Shown here one piece after another: positions 34,059 through 45,662 of a DNA stretch of 64,000 nucleotides; positions within the stretch are counted from its first letter, which is position 1; each line of letters begins with the position of its first letter. The translations under genes and the position numbers were made by a program. The notes under the pieces were generated by a model that worked only from the letters and a program-made list of their open reading frames with translations, was not told the origin of the DNA and searched no databases. This DNA is from Pseudomonas sp. RIT-PI-S (lineage in GTDB: Bacteria; Pseudomonadota; Gammaproteobacteria; Pseudomonadales; Pseudomonadaceae): NCBI RefSeq assembly GCF_025642975.1, contig NZ_JANZKJ010000019.1, positions 1 through 64,000 on the forward strand, in the 5' to 3' direction.

Positions 34059-35600
34059 ATGCGTTGGATTACCCACCCCGGCTGGCCCGGTAACCTGCTG
34101 GCCGCGGTGGCCGGCGCCCTGACGACGCTGGCCCTGGCGCCATTCAACATCTGGCCCCTGGCCGTGGTGTCGCTTGCCTTGTTCTACGTTGGCCTGCGTC
34201 ACCTGAGCCCGCGCCAGGCCCTACTGCGAGGCTGGTGCTACGGGTTCGGCACCTTCGCAGCCGGTACCAGCTGGATCTACGTGAGCATTCACACCTACGG
34301 CGGCGCTTCGGCGCTGCTGGCGGGCCTGTTGATGCTCGGCTTCATCGCCGGCGTAGCGCTGTTCTTCGCCCTGCCCGCGTGGCTATGGGCGCGCCTGCTG
34401 CGTCGCAACGAAGCACCACTGGCCGATACCCTCGGGTTCGCCGCCCTCTGGGCGGGCCAGGAAGCCTTCCGCGGCTGGTTCCTGACCGGTTTCCCCTGGC
34501 TGTACATGGGTTACAGCCAACTTGACGGCCCGCTCGCCGGGCTCGCTCCGCTGGGCGGCCTATGGTTGGTGTCCTTCAGCCTGGCCTTGAGCGCCGCAGC
34601 CTTGTGCAACCTGCCACGGCTGCGCAGCCACAGGCGCTCGCTGACAGCGGCCGCACTGCTGTTGCTGGCGCCTTGGCTGGCGGCCCAACTGCTGCAAGGC
34701 AGGGCCTGGACGCAACCCGCCGGCAAACCGCTGACGGTCGCCGCGCTCCAGGGCAACATTGCCCAAAGCCTGAAGTGGGACCCCGCGCAGATCGACGCCC
34801 AATTGGAGCTCTATCGAGACCTCACGCTGCGGGCGCGCCGCACCGACCTGGTCATCTGGCCGGAGACTGCAGTGCCGGTGCTGCTGGACAACGCCCGCGG
34901 CTACCTAAGCCGCTTGGGAGACTTCGCCAGCAATCGTCAGTCGGCGCTGATCACCGGCGTACCGATCCGCCAGGAAGTGGACAACCAGCGGCGGTACTTC
35001 AACGGGATTACCGTCACCGGGGTTGGAGAAGGCACCTACCTCAAGCAAAAGCTGGTGCCTTTCGGCGAGTACGTGCCCCTGCAAGAGCTTCTGCGTGGGC
35101 TGATCGCCTTCTTCGACCTGCCAATGTCAGACTTCGCCCGCGGCCCGGCGGACCAGCCTCTGTTGCAGGCCAAGGGTTACCAGATAGCGCCGTTCATCTG
35201 CTACGAAGTGGTGTACCCGGAATTTGCCGCTGGCATGGCCGCCCGCAGCGACCTGCTGCTGACCATCAGCAATGACACCTGGTTCGGCACCTCCATCGGC
35301 CCGCTACAACACCTGCAGATGGCGCAGATGCGCGCCCTGGAAGCGGGCCGCTGGATGATCCGCGCGACCAATAGTGGGGTCACTGCCCTGATCGACCCGC
35401 AAGGGCGCATTACCGAGCGCCTGCCCTCGTTCGAAGTCGGCGTAATGTATGGCGAGGTTGTGCCCATGGCGGGCCTCACGCCTTACCTGCATTGGCGGTC
35501 GTGGCCACTGATCGGCCTGTGCGCGGTGATCTTCGGCTGGGCACTCTGGCATCGCCGCAAAGCCGGGCAGCAGCTACCTGCAGCCACGGCTGTTCAATAA
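34059..35600 (+). CDS. lnt: Apolipoprotein N-acyltransferase
   Basis: 513 residues. About six to seven N-terminal membrane segments are followed by a periplasmic nitrilase domain. The Glu-Lys-Cys triad is visible in VIWPETAVP, KQKLVPFGEYVP and FICYEVVYPE. Lnt adds the third acyl chain to lipoproteins in the inner membrane, the last step before Lol export. The window also encodes several clients (lptE, rlpA, MORN/C13 protein). Its end overlaps the convergent YdcF gene by seven bases. Confidence 0.95.
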   Translation: MRWITHPGWPGNLLAAVAGALTTLALAPFNIWPLAVVSLALFYVGLRHLSPRQALLRGWCYGFGTFAAGTSWIYVSIHTYGGASALLAGLLMLGFIAGVALFFALPAWLWARLLRRNEAPLADTLGFAALWAGQEAFRGWFLTGFPWLYMGYSQLDGPLAGLAPLGGLWLVSFSLALSAAALCNLPRLRSHRRSLTAAALLLLAPWLAAQLLQGRAWTQPAGKPLTVAALQGNIAQSLKWDPAQIDAQLELYRDLTLRARRTDLVIWPETAVPVLLDNARGYLSRLGDFASNRQSALITGVPIRQEVDNQRRYFNGITVTGVGEGTYLKQKLVPFGEYVPLQELLRGLIAFFDLPMSDFARGPADQPLLQAKGYQIAPFICYEVVYPEFAAGMAARSDLLLTISNDTWFGTSIGPLQHLQMAQMRALEAGRWMIRATNSGVTALIDPQGRITERLPSFEVGVMYGEVVPMAGLTPYLHWRSWPLIGLCAVIFGWALWHRRKAGQQLPAATAVQ

Positions 35601-36355
35601 AACAACCGGTAGCCGAGCTGGCCAATCACTTCGTTGAGCAATTGGCCGTTCTGCCACACGGCCTTGGCATCGGGCACCCAGCCGCCCAGCGGCCGGCCGC
35701 TGCTACGACCGAGGAAGCCCACCGGCGCGCTCACTACTTCCAGCCCCGCCCGCTCGAAGCTCCAGCGGGCACGCGGCATATGCCAGGCCTGGGTCACGAC
35801 GACCACCTTGTGTATACCCTGGGCCTTGAGCAGTTCAGCGCTCAGGGTGGCGTTTTCCCAGGTGGTACGGCTGCGCGGTTCAACCCAGCGGGTGTCCACG
35901 TTGAAGTCGCTTTTGAGGGACCTGGCCATGATCTCGGCCTCGCTCGGCGGTTCACCGTAGTGCAAGCCCCCAGAGGTGAGCAGCGGCAATCCGCTGGCGC
36001 GGGCCAGGGCCGCTGCATAACGCATACGCTCCAGCGCGATACCCGTGGGTTGGTCTTCGCCGCCCCAGGCCGGGTCGCCGCGCTCGCGGCCTGCACCCAG
36101 CACCACAATGACCTCGGCACGCTGGGCCAGGCCCGGCCAGGCTTGGAGCGACAGCGGCGGCTCGGTTTCCAGCACCGTTGCTGTTTGTTGCACCACCACC
36201 GGCAGGCTCATCAGCGTAAGCCCCAGCAAGCCCAGCACGAAACAGCCGGCAGCCGCCCGCGGTGCGCGACGGCGCAGCAGCCAACCGAGCAGCAGCAGAA
36301 GAATCAGAATGCCAGGGGGGAAGAACAGTTGCTTGAGGATGTAGCGAGGAAGCAT
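35594..36355 (-). CDS. YdcF/ElyC family (DUF218) membrane protein
   Basis: 253 residues from ATG 36355. Two N-terminal membrane segments (FFPPGILILLLLLGWLL and AGCFVLGLLGLTLMSLPVVV) precede a DUF218 domain: VIVVLGAGRERGD, LLTSGGLHYGEPPSEAEIM, SRTTWENATLSAELL and VVVTQAWHMPRARWSFER. ElyC, a relative, affects envelope integrity and polyprenyl-phosphate use; function here is inferred from family only. The frame is open 91 codons upstream, through the neighbouring gene, so the start is set by the membrane anchor. Confidence 0.87.
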   Translation of the reverse strand: MLPRYILKQLFFPPGILILLLLLGWLLRRRAPRAAAGCFVLGLLGLTLMSLPVVVQQTATVLETEPPLSLQAWPGLAQRAEVIVVLGAGRERGDPAWGGEDQPTGIALERMRYAAALARASGLPLLTSGGLHYGEPPSEAEIMARSLKSDFNVDTRWVEPRSRTTWENATLSAELLKAQGIHKVVVVTQAWHMPRARWSFERAGLEVVSAPVGFLGRSSGRPLGGWVPDAKAVWQNGQLLNEVIGQLGYRLFY

Positions 36356-36395
36356 CGGGCACCGTTCCTTGGTTGAGTGCCCGAAGCCTACAGCA

Positions 36396-36704
36396 TTACT
36401 CGAACGGCATCGCCTGGGCGCCGCCTCGGTTGCCCCGACGACGCCTGTCCTTGAGCCACAACACATTACTGCCACGCTCCGCGACCGCCCGGACCACAGG
36501 GGCCGGAACGTTGGCGGCGCTCGCATGCAAGTAGGCTTTGAGCCAATCGAATTCGGCACGGCTAAGACCTTTGAGCTCAAGCTCGGCCGGCACTTCATTG
36601 CGCAGGTGTACAGAGGTGCGCATTGCATCCAGGGCCAAGCCCAGGCGGTCGATCAAACGGTCGTAAAGCTCCGGTTTAATGGCTGTGAGATGTGTTTCCA
36701 CCAT
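36396..36704 (-). CDS. Small conserved hypothetical protein
   Basis: 102 residues from ATG 36704, with GAGGTGAG upstream. It is mostly helical (ELYDRLIDRLGLALDAMR, LSRAEFDWLKAYLHASAA) with a basic tail KDRRRRGNRGG. I recognise no named domain. It sits between the YdcF gene and leuS, divergent from leuS, a place where pseudomonads carry a short hypothetical gene. It might bind nucleic acid given the tail, but this is a guess. Confidence 0.7.
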   Translation of the reverse strand: MVETHLTAIKPELYDRLIDRLGLALDAMRTSVHLRNEVPAELELKGLSRAEFDWLKAYLHASAANVPAPVVRAVAERGSNVLWLKDRRRRGNRGGAQAMPFE

Positions 36705-36921
36705 CCGCTCACCTCTCTGCTGACGAAACTTCATTCCCCACCCAACAGCTTAGCGCCGCCCGCCACGCAGGCTCGGCGCTGCGACCAACGGAGAATCCGG
36801 GCAAATCAGCGTTTCACAGGCCCCGCGGGGGTCATGTATGCTACGGCGTTCATCAACGCACTGGATCGTGGGCCGCTGCGCCCTCCAGCCCGAGCCTGCA
36901 CTTCCCCAGCCAAAAGTAGCC

Positions 36922-39528
<2,607 letters not shown>

Positions 39529-39596
39529 TCCCGGCCCCGGGCGCCATCGGGCGCCGCGGGGTGCTTCGGCTAAAAAGGTTTGAAGGAGCAACAAGC

Positions 39597-40202
39597 ATGA
39601 TCAAACGTAACCTGCTGGTACTGGGGCTCGCCACGTTGCTGAGCGCCTGCGGTTTCCACCTGCGTGGTACCGGCACCAATGAAATGGGTATCAAGGAACT
39701 GGACATCAAGGCCCGCGACGCCTACGGCCAGACCGTTAACGACCTGCGCAGCGCCCTTGAGCGCAGCGGTGTGAAGGTGGTTGCCGGCGCCCCCTACACG
39801 CTTAACCTGACCAAGGAAGACGAAAACCAACGCAGCGCGACCTATACCGGTTCAGCTCGCTCCTCGGAGATCGAACTCAGCTTGCGCCTGGACTACACCA
39901 TTACCGGCGATCAGCAGCGGGTGCTGATAGGCGATCACATGGATGTGCAGAAGATCTACGTGCACGACAGCAACAACCTGGCCGGTTCCGACCAGGAGTC
40001 CGCCCGGGTTCGCTCCGAAATGCATCGCGAGCTGATCCAGCGGATGATGCTGAGCCTGAGCCGGATCACCCCCGCGCAACTGGAGCAACTGCAAGCACAG
40101 GCCGACGCCAAGGCCCGCGCCGATGCCGCGGCAGAAGCCGAAGCGCAGCGCATTCGCGACGAAACCCCTCAGCAATCGCCAGTGGAAGTTCCGGCCCAGT
40201 GA
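39597..40202 (+). CDS. lptE: LPS-assembly lipoprotein LptE
   Basis: 201 residues. Lipoprotein signal with lipobox LLSAC (Cys about residue 18), followed by GFHLRGTGTN, the LptE opening, and the fold's Thr/Ser strands. LptE plugs the LptD barrel and helps place LPS in the outer leaflet. A strong GAAGGAG site precedes the ATG at 39597. The last 40 residues are an Ala/Glu/Gln-rich helix. A GC-rich hairpin (about 39536-39561) lies between leuS and this gene, without T-run. Confidence 0.93.
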   Translation: MIKRNLLVLGLATLLSACGFHLRGTGTNEMGIKELDIKARDAYGQTVNDLRSALERSGVKVVAGAPYTLNLTKEDENQRSATYTGSARSSEIELSLRLDYTITGDQQRVLIGDHMDVQKIYVHDSNNLAGSDQESARVRSEMHRELIQRMMLSLSRITPAQLEQLQAQADAKARADAAAEAEAQRIRDETPQQSPVEVPAQ

Positions 40203-40233
40203 TTGCCGCTGGTAACTGCCGCCGGGCCCTGCG

Positions 40234-41271
40234 ATGAAACTGGCGCCTGCCCAACTGGGCAAGCACTTGCAGGGCACCCTGGCCTCGATCTATATCGTCA
40301 GCGGCGATGAGCCGCTGTTGTGCCAGGAAGCGGCGGACGCCATTCGCGCCGCGGCCCGCAAGCAAGGCTTCGACGAGCGTCAGGTGTTCAACGCCGACGC
40401 CAACTTCGATTGGGGCGGCCTGCTCCAAGCCAGCGCCAGCCTTTCGCTGTTCGCTGAAAAGCGCCTGCTGGAATTGCGCCTGCCTGGCGCCAAGCCCGGA
40501 GACAAAGGCGCCGCCGCTCTGCTCGAGTATTGCGCGCGCCCGGCCGAAGACACGGTGCTGCTGATCAGCCTGCCCAAACTGGACGCCAGCACGCAGAAAA
40601 GCAAATGGGCATCGGCCCTGATCAACGCCCAGCATGCACAGTTCGTTCAGGTATGGCCGGTGGATGCCAGCCAATTGCCGCAGTGGATCAGCCAACGCCT
40701 GGCCCAGGCGGGCCTCGCGGCGCAGCCCGAAGCACTTGAGCTGATCGCCGCCCGGGTGGAGGGCAACCTGTTGGCTGCCGCTCAGGAGGTCGAAAAACTC
40801 AAGCTGCTCGCCGAAGGCAATCAGGTCACCCTGGAGACGGTGCAGGCTGCCGTGGCCGACAGCGCGCGCTTCGACGTTTTTGGGCTGGTGGATGCCGTGC
40901 TCGCTGGCGATGCCACCCATGCCCTGCGAGTGCTCGAAGGGCTGCGTGGCGAAGGTGTCGAAGCGCCGGTCATCCTCTGGGCGCTTGCGCGCGAGCTGCG
41001 CACGCTCGCAGGCGTAGCGCAGCAGTTCAGCCAGGGCGTGCCGCTGGACAAAGCCTTCAGCCAGATGAAACCGCCAGTGTGGGACAAGCGCCGGCCTTTG
41101 GTGAGCAAGGCCATGCAGCGCTATACAGCCGCCCGCTGGAACCACTTGTTACAAGACGCCCAAACCCTCGATGCGCAGATCAAGGGGCAGGCGCCCGGCT
41201 CCGTCTGGGTAGGCCTTTCCAGGCTGGTACTGTTGATGGCTGGCCAGCGTTTCTCGCTTCCAGCGCAATAG
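40234..41271 (+). CDS. holA: DNA polymerase III delta subunit
   Basis: 345 residues. Delta is the clamp-loader wrench that opens the beta clamp. IYIVSGDEPLLCQEAADAIR is the N-terminal signature and FGLVDAVLAGDATHALRVLE the domain III region. It follows lptE by 31 bases, the order found in E. coli and pseudomonads (leuS-lptE-holA). ATG preceded by CCGGGCCCTGCG, so the ribosome site is poor; translation may depend on coupling. Confidence 0.95.
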   Translation: MKLAPAQLGKHLQGTLASIYIVSGDEPLLCQEAADAIRAAARKQGFDERQVFNADANFDWGGLLQASASLSLFAEKRLLELRLPGAKPGDKGAAALLEYCARPAEDTVLLISLPKLDASTQKSKWASALINAQHAQFVQVWPVDASQLPQWISQRLAQAGLAAQPEALELIAARVEGNLLAAAQEVEKLKLLAEGNQVTLETVQAAVADSARFDVFGLVDAVLAGDATHALRVLEGLRGEGVEAPVILWALARELRTLAGVAQQFSQGVPLDKAFSQMKPPVWDKRRPLVSKAMQRYTAARWNHLLQDAQTLDAQIKGQAPGSVWVGLSRLVLLMAGQRFSLPAQ

Positions 41272-41337
41272 CCCCTTGGCGGCCGTCGGCCCCGCCGTGT
41301 TATGGTTTTCCAATATTTTCAATGCTTGGGCAATTGC

Positions 41338-42630
41338 ATGCTTGTTAGCCGTATCTGCCGCCGCCGCTCCAGTCGGCTCGTCGCCGCCTCCAGCCTGTTT
41401 CTTCTCGCCGCCTGCTCGCAAGCCCCTACCGCCGCCGATGCCCTCCCGGGCAGCCCGGCAGCGGCCGCTACCGAGGTCATCCCCCAGGCCGATCAGCCTC
41501 AAAGCTTCGAGCAATGGCAGGCAGCCTTCCGCGCCCAGGCACTACAGGCCGGCATCCGGGGCGAGGTGATCGACAGCGCGTTCAATGGCGTCAGCCCAGA
41601 CCCTTCGGTGATCCAGGCCGACCGCAGCCAGCCCGAGTTCACCCGGCCGGTGTGGGAATACCTCGACAGCGCGATTTCCCCCGTACGGGTGCGCAAGGGC
41701 CAGGCGCTGCTCGGCCAATACGCCGACGCCCTGCAACGCATCGAGCAGCGCTACGGCGTAGACCGCCAGGCGCTGGTAGCCGTTTGGGGCATGGAGAGTA
41801 GCTTCGGCCAGTTCCAGGGCGACAAGTCCGTGATCCGCTCCCTGGCGACCCTCGGTTACGAAGGGCGACGCCCGGCCTTTGCGCAAGAGCAATTGATCGC
41901 CGCACTGCAGATCCTGCAAAACGGCGACATCGACCCGGAACACATGCTCGGTTCCTGGGCGGGCGCCATGGGTCAGACGCAGTTCATCCCCACGACTTAC
42001 AACGCCCATGCGGTGGACTTCGACGGCGATGGCCGCCGCGACATCTGGAACAGCGCGGTCGATGCACTGGCATCCACCGCGCAATACCTTCAAGCATCCG
42101 GCTGGCAGCATGGCCAGCCATGGGGTCTGGAGGTGCAGCTGCCGCAGGGGTTCGATTACGCGCAGGCGGACGGCAGCCTGCGCAAGCCGGTGAGTGAGTG
42201 GCTAGCCCAAGGCGTGAAGCTACCGCCAGGCACTGTCCTGCAGCCCGGCCTAGCCCAGCTGCAGGCCAATCTGCTGCTCCCTGCCGGTTATCGGGGCCCG
42301 GCCTTCCTGGTGCTGGACAACTTCCGGGCGATCCTCAAGTACAACAATTCTTCGTCCTACGCCCTGGGCGTCAGCCTGCTGTCGCAGCGCTTTGCTTCTG
42401 GCGGCTACGTGCTGGGCAGCTGGCCCAAGGATGACCTGCCCTTGAGCCGAACCGAGCGCATTGAACTGCAAACGCTGCTCAGCGCGGCTCAGTACGATGC
42501 TGGCACCGCAGATGGGATTATCGGGGCCAATACCCGCAAGGCAATCCGCAGTGCCCAGCAAGCCCGTGGTTGGCCGGCGGATGGCTACCCGACGCACAAG
42601 TTGCTCGACAGCCTACGCCAGGGCCAATGA
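41338..42630 (+). CDS. Lytic murein transglycosylase (MltB family) lipoprotein with peptidoglycan-binding domain
   Basis: 430 residues from ATG 41338. A lipobox LLAAC (Cys near residue 24) is followed by a GH103 MltB catalytic domain with the Glu in VAVWGMESSFGQFQGD and GAMGQTQFIPTTYNAHAVD, and a C-terminal peptidoglycan-binding domain LQTLLSAAQYDAGTADGIIG. It cleaves glycan strands forming 1,6-anhydroMurNAc. A start 12 codons upstream (41302) is in frame. It is the second MltB-type enzyme in the window. A REPIN-like pair lies after its stop. Confidence 0.9.
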   Translation: MLVSRICRRRSSRLVAASSLFLLAACSQAPTAADALPGSPAAAATEVIPQADQPQSFEQWQAAFRAQALQAGIRGEVIDSAFNGVSPDPSVIQADRSQPEFTRPVWEYLDSAISPVRVRKGQALLGQYADALQRIEQRYGVDRQALVAVWGMESSFGQFQGDKSVIRSLATLGYEGRRPAFAQEQLIAALQILQNGDIDPEHMLGSWAGAMGQTQFIPTTYNAHAVDFDGDGRRDIWNSAVDALASTAQYLQASGWQHGQPWGLEVQLPQGFDYAQADGSLRKPVSEWLAQGVKLPPGTVLQPGLAQLQANLLLPAGYRGPAFLVLDNFRAILKYNNSSSYALGVSLLSQRFASGGYVLGSWPKDDLPLSRTERIELQTLLSAAQYDAGTADGIIGANTRKAIRSAQQARGWPADGYPTHKLLDSLRQGQ

Positions 42631-42720
42631 GAGGCAGGAGCGGTAGAAGCTTTCGAACAGGATGCCACCTGTGAGTATGCCCTCGCAGGCTTCGTCAGCA
42701 GCTCCTACCGCAGCAATGCG
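42631..42720. repeat. REPIN-like pair of inverted REP sequences
   Basis: GCAGGAGCGGTAG...TTTCGAACAGG at 42634-42661 faces the reverse-oriented CCTCGCAGGC...AGCTCCTACCGC at about 42680-42712. Both arms fit the Pseudomonas REP pattern (AGGAGC ... AAGC..CGA). The pair fills the spacer between two convergent genes, the usual site of such elements. Confidence 0.5.
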
Positions 42721-43647
42721 TTAACGGGTGATAGCTTGCGCCAGCAACAGCCGCTGGTTGTCGGCGTCAAGGATTACCTGCGCACCGAGCGGCAACGTCA
42801 GGTTCGGGTCGCAATGGCCGCTGCGCCAGCCGGCGAGCACCGGGATGCCCGCCTCGGCGAATGTAGCACCGACCAGCTCGTAAAGCGGGCCCGGCTCCAC
42901 CTTGGCGACATCCCCCAACAGCACCCCGCGTACCCCGCGTAGCTTTCCGGCCAACCGCAATTGGTTGAGGGTCCTGTCTATGCGGAACAGCGGCTCGTTG
43001 ACGTCTTCGATAAACAGCACGGCGTCGTCGGTGTCGATCGGCCAGGGCGTGCCTAGCGAGGCCCCGATCATGGTCAGGTTGCCCCCTACCAGCCGGCCTC
43101 GGGCCACACCCGCCCTCAGCGTTGCAAGCGGCCAGGCCAGAGGATGGCTGATCGCATCGCCTTCTTTGAGGTCCCCCCGCAACATCTGCAGGAACAGCGC
43201 CTCGGTCGGCGCCAGGCGCGGCGTTAGCAGGTCTGGACGCATCATGGGGCCATGAAAGCTGATGCAGCCTGTTTCCTGCCACAGCGCCTGATGCAGCGCG
43301 GTAAGGTCGCTGTAGCCTACGAATGGCTTGGGATTGGCGGCGATAAGGGAATAGTCGATCTGGTCGAGCAAACGGGGGCTACCGTAGCCGCCGCGCACGC
43401 ACAACACCGCGGCGATAGCGGGGTCGGCGAAGGCTGCGTGCAGGTCCGCCAGGCGTACCGCATCGCTGCCCGCCAGGTAACCGGTCGCCTGGCTGACCCC
43501 CGGGAAGATTTTCAGGTGATAGCCATGGCCATGCGCCCAGGCATGGGCGGCTTGGGTATCGAACTCAGCGGGGCCGGCGGGCGCGATCAGCCCCAGGCAA
43601 TCGCCGGGCCGCAGCGCCGGCACCGGCTTGCCGAATGCCCCGGTCAA
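42721..43647 (-). CDS. ldcA: Murein LD-carboxypeptidase (S66 family)
   Basis: 308 residues. LdcA removes D-Ala from cytosolic murein tetrapeptides for recycling, in keeping with mpl further on. CLGLIAPAGPAEF opens the domain, VRGGYGSPRLLDQID and the nucleophile region VGYSDLTALHQAL follow; LFIEDVNEPLFRIDR carries the catalytic Glu. The start is a TTG (43647-43645) sharing TTGA with the lipA stop. An internal GTG at codon 9 is less likely. Family sure; start moderately sure. Confidence 0.88.
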   Translation of the reverse strand: MTGAFGKPVPALRPGDCLGLIAPAGPAEFDTQAAHAWAHGHGYHLKIFPGVSQATGYLAGSDAVRLADLHAAFADPAIAAVLCVRGGYGSPRLLDQIDYSLIAANPKPFVGYSDLTALHQALWQETGCISFHGPMMRPDLLTPRLAPTEALFLQMLRGDLKEGDAISHPLAWPLATLRAGVARGRLVGGNLTMIGASLGTPWPIDTDDAVLFIEDVNEPLFRIDRTLNQLRLAGKLRGVRGVLLGDVAKVEPGPLYELVGATFAEAGIPVLAGWRSGHCDPNLTLPLGAQVILDADNQRLLLAQAITR

Positions 43648-44654
43648 AGCTTGATCTTCGCCTCGTGGGCTTGCTGATCGGCATGGTAGGACGAGCGCAC
43701 CAGTGGGCCGGACGCCACGTTCTTGAAGCCCAGCCGGTAGCCTTCCTCGGCGAACCAGGCGAAGGTGTCCGGGTGAACAAAGCGCTGCACCGGCAAGTGG
43801 CTACGAGACGGCTGCAAGTATTGGCCCAGGGTGAGCATGTCGATCTCGTGCTCACGCATCTTGTGCATCACTTCGATGACTTCTTCGTCCGTTTCGCCCA
43901 AGCCCAGCATCAGGCCGGATTTGGTCGGCACATGGGGCACGCGCTGCTTGAATTTCTGCAGCAGGTCCAGGGACCAGTCGTAATCCGAGCCAGGACGGGC
44001 AGCACGATAGAGGCGCGGGACGGTTTCCAGGTTGTGGTTGAACACGTCCGGCGGCTCTTGCGCGGTGATGTCCAGGGCGATGTCCATGCGGCCACGGTAA
44101 TCGGGCACCAAGGTCTCGAGCTGAACGCCCGGCGACAGCTTGCGGATCTCCCGCAGGCAGTCGGCGAAGTGCTGGGCACCGCCGTCGCGCAAGTCGTCGC
44201 GGTCCACCGAGGTGATGACCACGTACTTCAGGCGCAGGTCGGCGATGGCGACGGCCAGGTTATGGGGTTCGTCTACATCCAGCGGCTTCGGCCGACCATG
44301 GCCAACATCGCAGAACGGGCAGCGCCGGGTGCAGATGTCCCCCATGATCATGAAGGTCGCGGTGCCGCCAGAGAAGCACTCGCCTAGGTTGGGGCAGGAA
44401 GCCTCTTCGCACACGCTATGCAGCTTGTGCTTGCGCAATAATTGCTTGATACGGTCGACTTCCGGCGATACCGGAATGCGCACGCGAATCCAGTCTGGTT
44501 TTTTCGGAAGCTCGTCGGTGGGGATGATCTTCACCGGGATGCGGGCTACCTTGTCGGCGCCACGCAATTTCACGCCCGCTTCTACCTTTTTCGGCGCGGG
44601 CGGCTTCAAAAGCGCCGCCTCGGGGCTGGCGACAGTGTCTTGCGCAGTAGTCAT
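43644..44654 (-). CDS. lipA: Lipoyl synthase
   Basis: 336 residues. LipA inserts two sulfurs into octanoyl-protein using two 4Fe-4S clusters: CEEASCPNLGEC binds the auxiliary cluster and CTRRCPFC the radical-SAM cluster. The C-terminal RSSYHADQ contains the conserved Ser ligand. The ATG at 44654 is one base after the lipB stop (TGATATG), and the frame's further 36 codons upstream read within lipB. Part of ybeD-lipB-lipA-ldcA. Confidence 0.96.
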   Translation of the reverse strand: MTTAQDTVASPEAALLKPPAPKKVEAGVKLRGADKVARIPVKIIPTDELPKKPDWIRVRIPVSPEVDRIKQLLRKHKLHSVCEEASCPNLGECFSGGTATFMIMGDICTRRCPFCDVGHGRPKPLDVDEPHNLAVAIADLRLKYVVITSVDRDDLRDGGAQHFADCLREIRKLSPGVQLETLVPDYRGRMDIALDITAQEPPDVFNHNLETVPRLYRAARPGSDYDWSLDLLQKFKQRVPHVPTKSGLMLGLGETDEEVIEVMHKMREHEIDMLTLGQYLQPSRSHLPVQRFVHPDTFAWFAEEGYRLGFKNVASGPLVRSSYHADQQAHEAKIKL

Positions 44655-44655
44655 A

Positions 44656-45306
44656 TCAGTCGATTCCGCCCGTGAGGGTCGTCTGCTCAGCATAATCGAG
44701 GTGTTCGACGAGCTGCGCACGCAGCCGGGCACAAACCTCGGAAAATTCGGCCCCGGGGGCATGGTCGACCAGTTGCGTCATGGCAAGGCCGGCGTAGCCG
44801 CACGGGTTGATTCTCTGGAACGGGCGCAGGTCCATGTCCACGTTCAGGGCCAAGCCATGGAACGAACGGCCATGGCGTATGCGCAGGCCCAGCGAGGCGA
44901 TTTTCGCCCCCTTCACGTAAACACCTGGCGCGTCGGGCCGGGCCGCGGCGGCTACGTTGTAGCTCGCCAGCACGGCGATCAGGGCGTTCTCGATGCGGCT
45001 GACCAGCTCACGCACGCCGAAGCCTCGCTCGCGCAGGTCCAGCAGCAGGTAGGCCACCAGTTGCCCTGGCCCGTGGTAGGTCACCTGGCCGCCACGGTCG
45101 ACCTGCACCACCGGAATGTCCCCCGGCAGCAACAGGTGTTCAGGCTTACCGGCCTGCCCCTGGGTGAATACCGGAGGGTGCTGAACCAGCCACACCTCGT
45201 CGCCCACGTTGCGCTCGCGGGCTTCGTCGGTCACCCGGCGCATCGCCTGCCATACCGGTTCGTAAGGTTTCAGGCCGAGCTCGCGAAAGCCCAGGCAGCC
45301 TGGCAT
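44656..45306 (-). CDS. lipB: Lipoyl(octanoyl) transferase
   Basis: 216 residues. LipB moves octanoate from ACP to the lipoyl domains. RGGQVTYHGPGQLVAYLL, GAKIASLGLRIRHG (Lys) and QRINPCGYAG (catalytic Cys) are all present. The ATG at 45306 shares its A with the preceding DUF493 stop (TGATG). A frame extending 78 codons upstream lies inside the DUF493 gene. Functionally paired with lipA. Confidence 0.96.
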   Translation of the reverse strand: MPGCLGFRELGLKPYEPVWQAMRRVTDEARERNVGDEVWLVQHPPVFTQGQAGKPEHLLLPGDIPVVQVDRGGQVTYHGPGQLVAYLLLDLRERGFGVRELVSRIENALIAVLASYNVAAAARPDAPGVYVKGAKIASLGLRIRHGRSFHGLALNVDMDLRPFQRINPCGYAGLAMTQLVDHAPGAEFSEVCARLRAQLVEHLDYAEQTTLTGGID

Positions 45307-45581
45307 CAAAGCACCATGTGAACGTGACCGGTGGCACGCAGCGCACTGTTGATGTCGTACAGCTGCTCCTGACCGGTGGCGATGATGTGCAGCTGTATGG
45401 TGGTGTACTTGCCATTGCTGCTTTGCCGTTCCGCCAGGGTGTTCATATCGAGCTTGGCGTATTTGGCGAGAATTTCGATGACGAGATCCTTGAACCCAAC
45501 ACCGGTGTCGCCAATGACCTTGATCGGGTAATCGGGGCAAGGAAACTCAATGATATGAGACTTTACATCTGTGTCTGTCAT
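45306..45581 (-). CDS. ybeD: DUF493 (YbeD-like) protein
   Basis: 91 residues with the DUF493 ACT-like fold: FPCPDYPIKVIGDTGVGF, then SNGKYTTIQLHIIATGQEQL. Function is not established; it is placed beside lipB in many gammaproteobacteria. Begins 81 bases after dacA, beyond the dacA terminator, and is coupled to lipB by a one-base stop/start overlap. Confidence 0.9.
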   Translation of the reverse strand: MTDTDVKSHIIEFPCPDYPIKVIGDTGVGFKDLVIEILAKYAKLDMNTLAERQSSNGKYTTIQLHIIATGQEQLYDINSALRATGHVHMVL

Positions 45582-45608
45582 GGCAGTGACGGCCTCATCA
45601 AGCCGTGG

Positions 45609-45650
45609 AAAAAAGCTACCCCTCCCGCAGCCAGGGGCTGGGGAGGGGTA
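45609..45650 (-). terminator. Rho-independent terminator of dacA
   Basis: TACCCCTCCC (45617-45626) pairs with GGGAGGGGTA (45641-45650), ten perfect pairs, with the loop itself able to fold (CAGCC/GGCTG). On the minus strand it is followed by GCTTTTTT (45616-45609). It lies 13 bases past the dacA stop and separates it from ybeD. Confidence 0.8.
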
Positions 45651-45662
45651 ACCGACGGAGCG

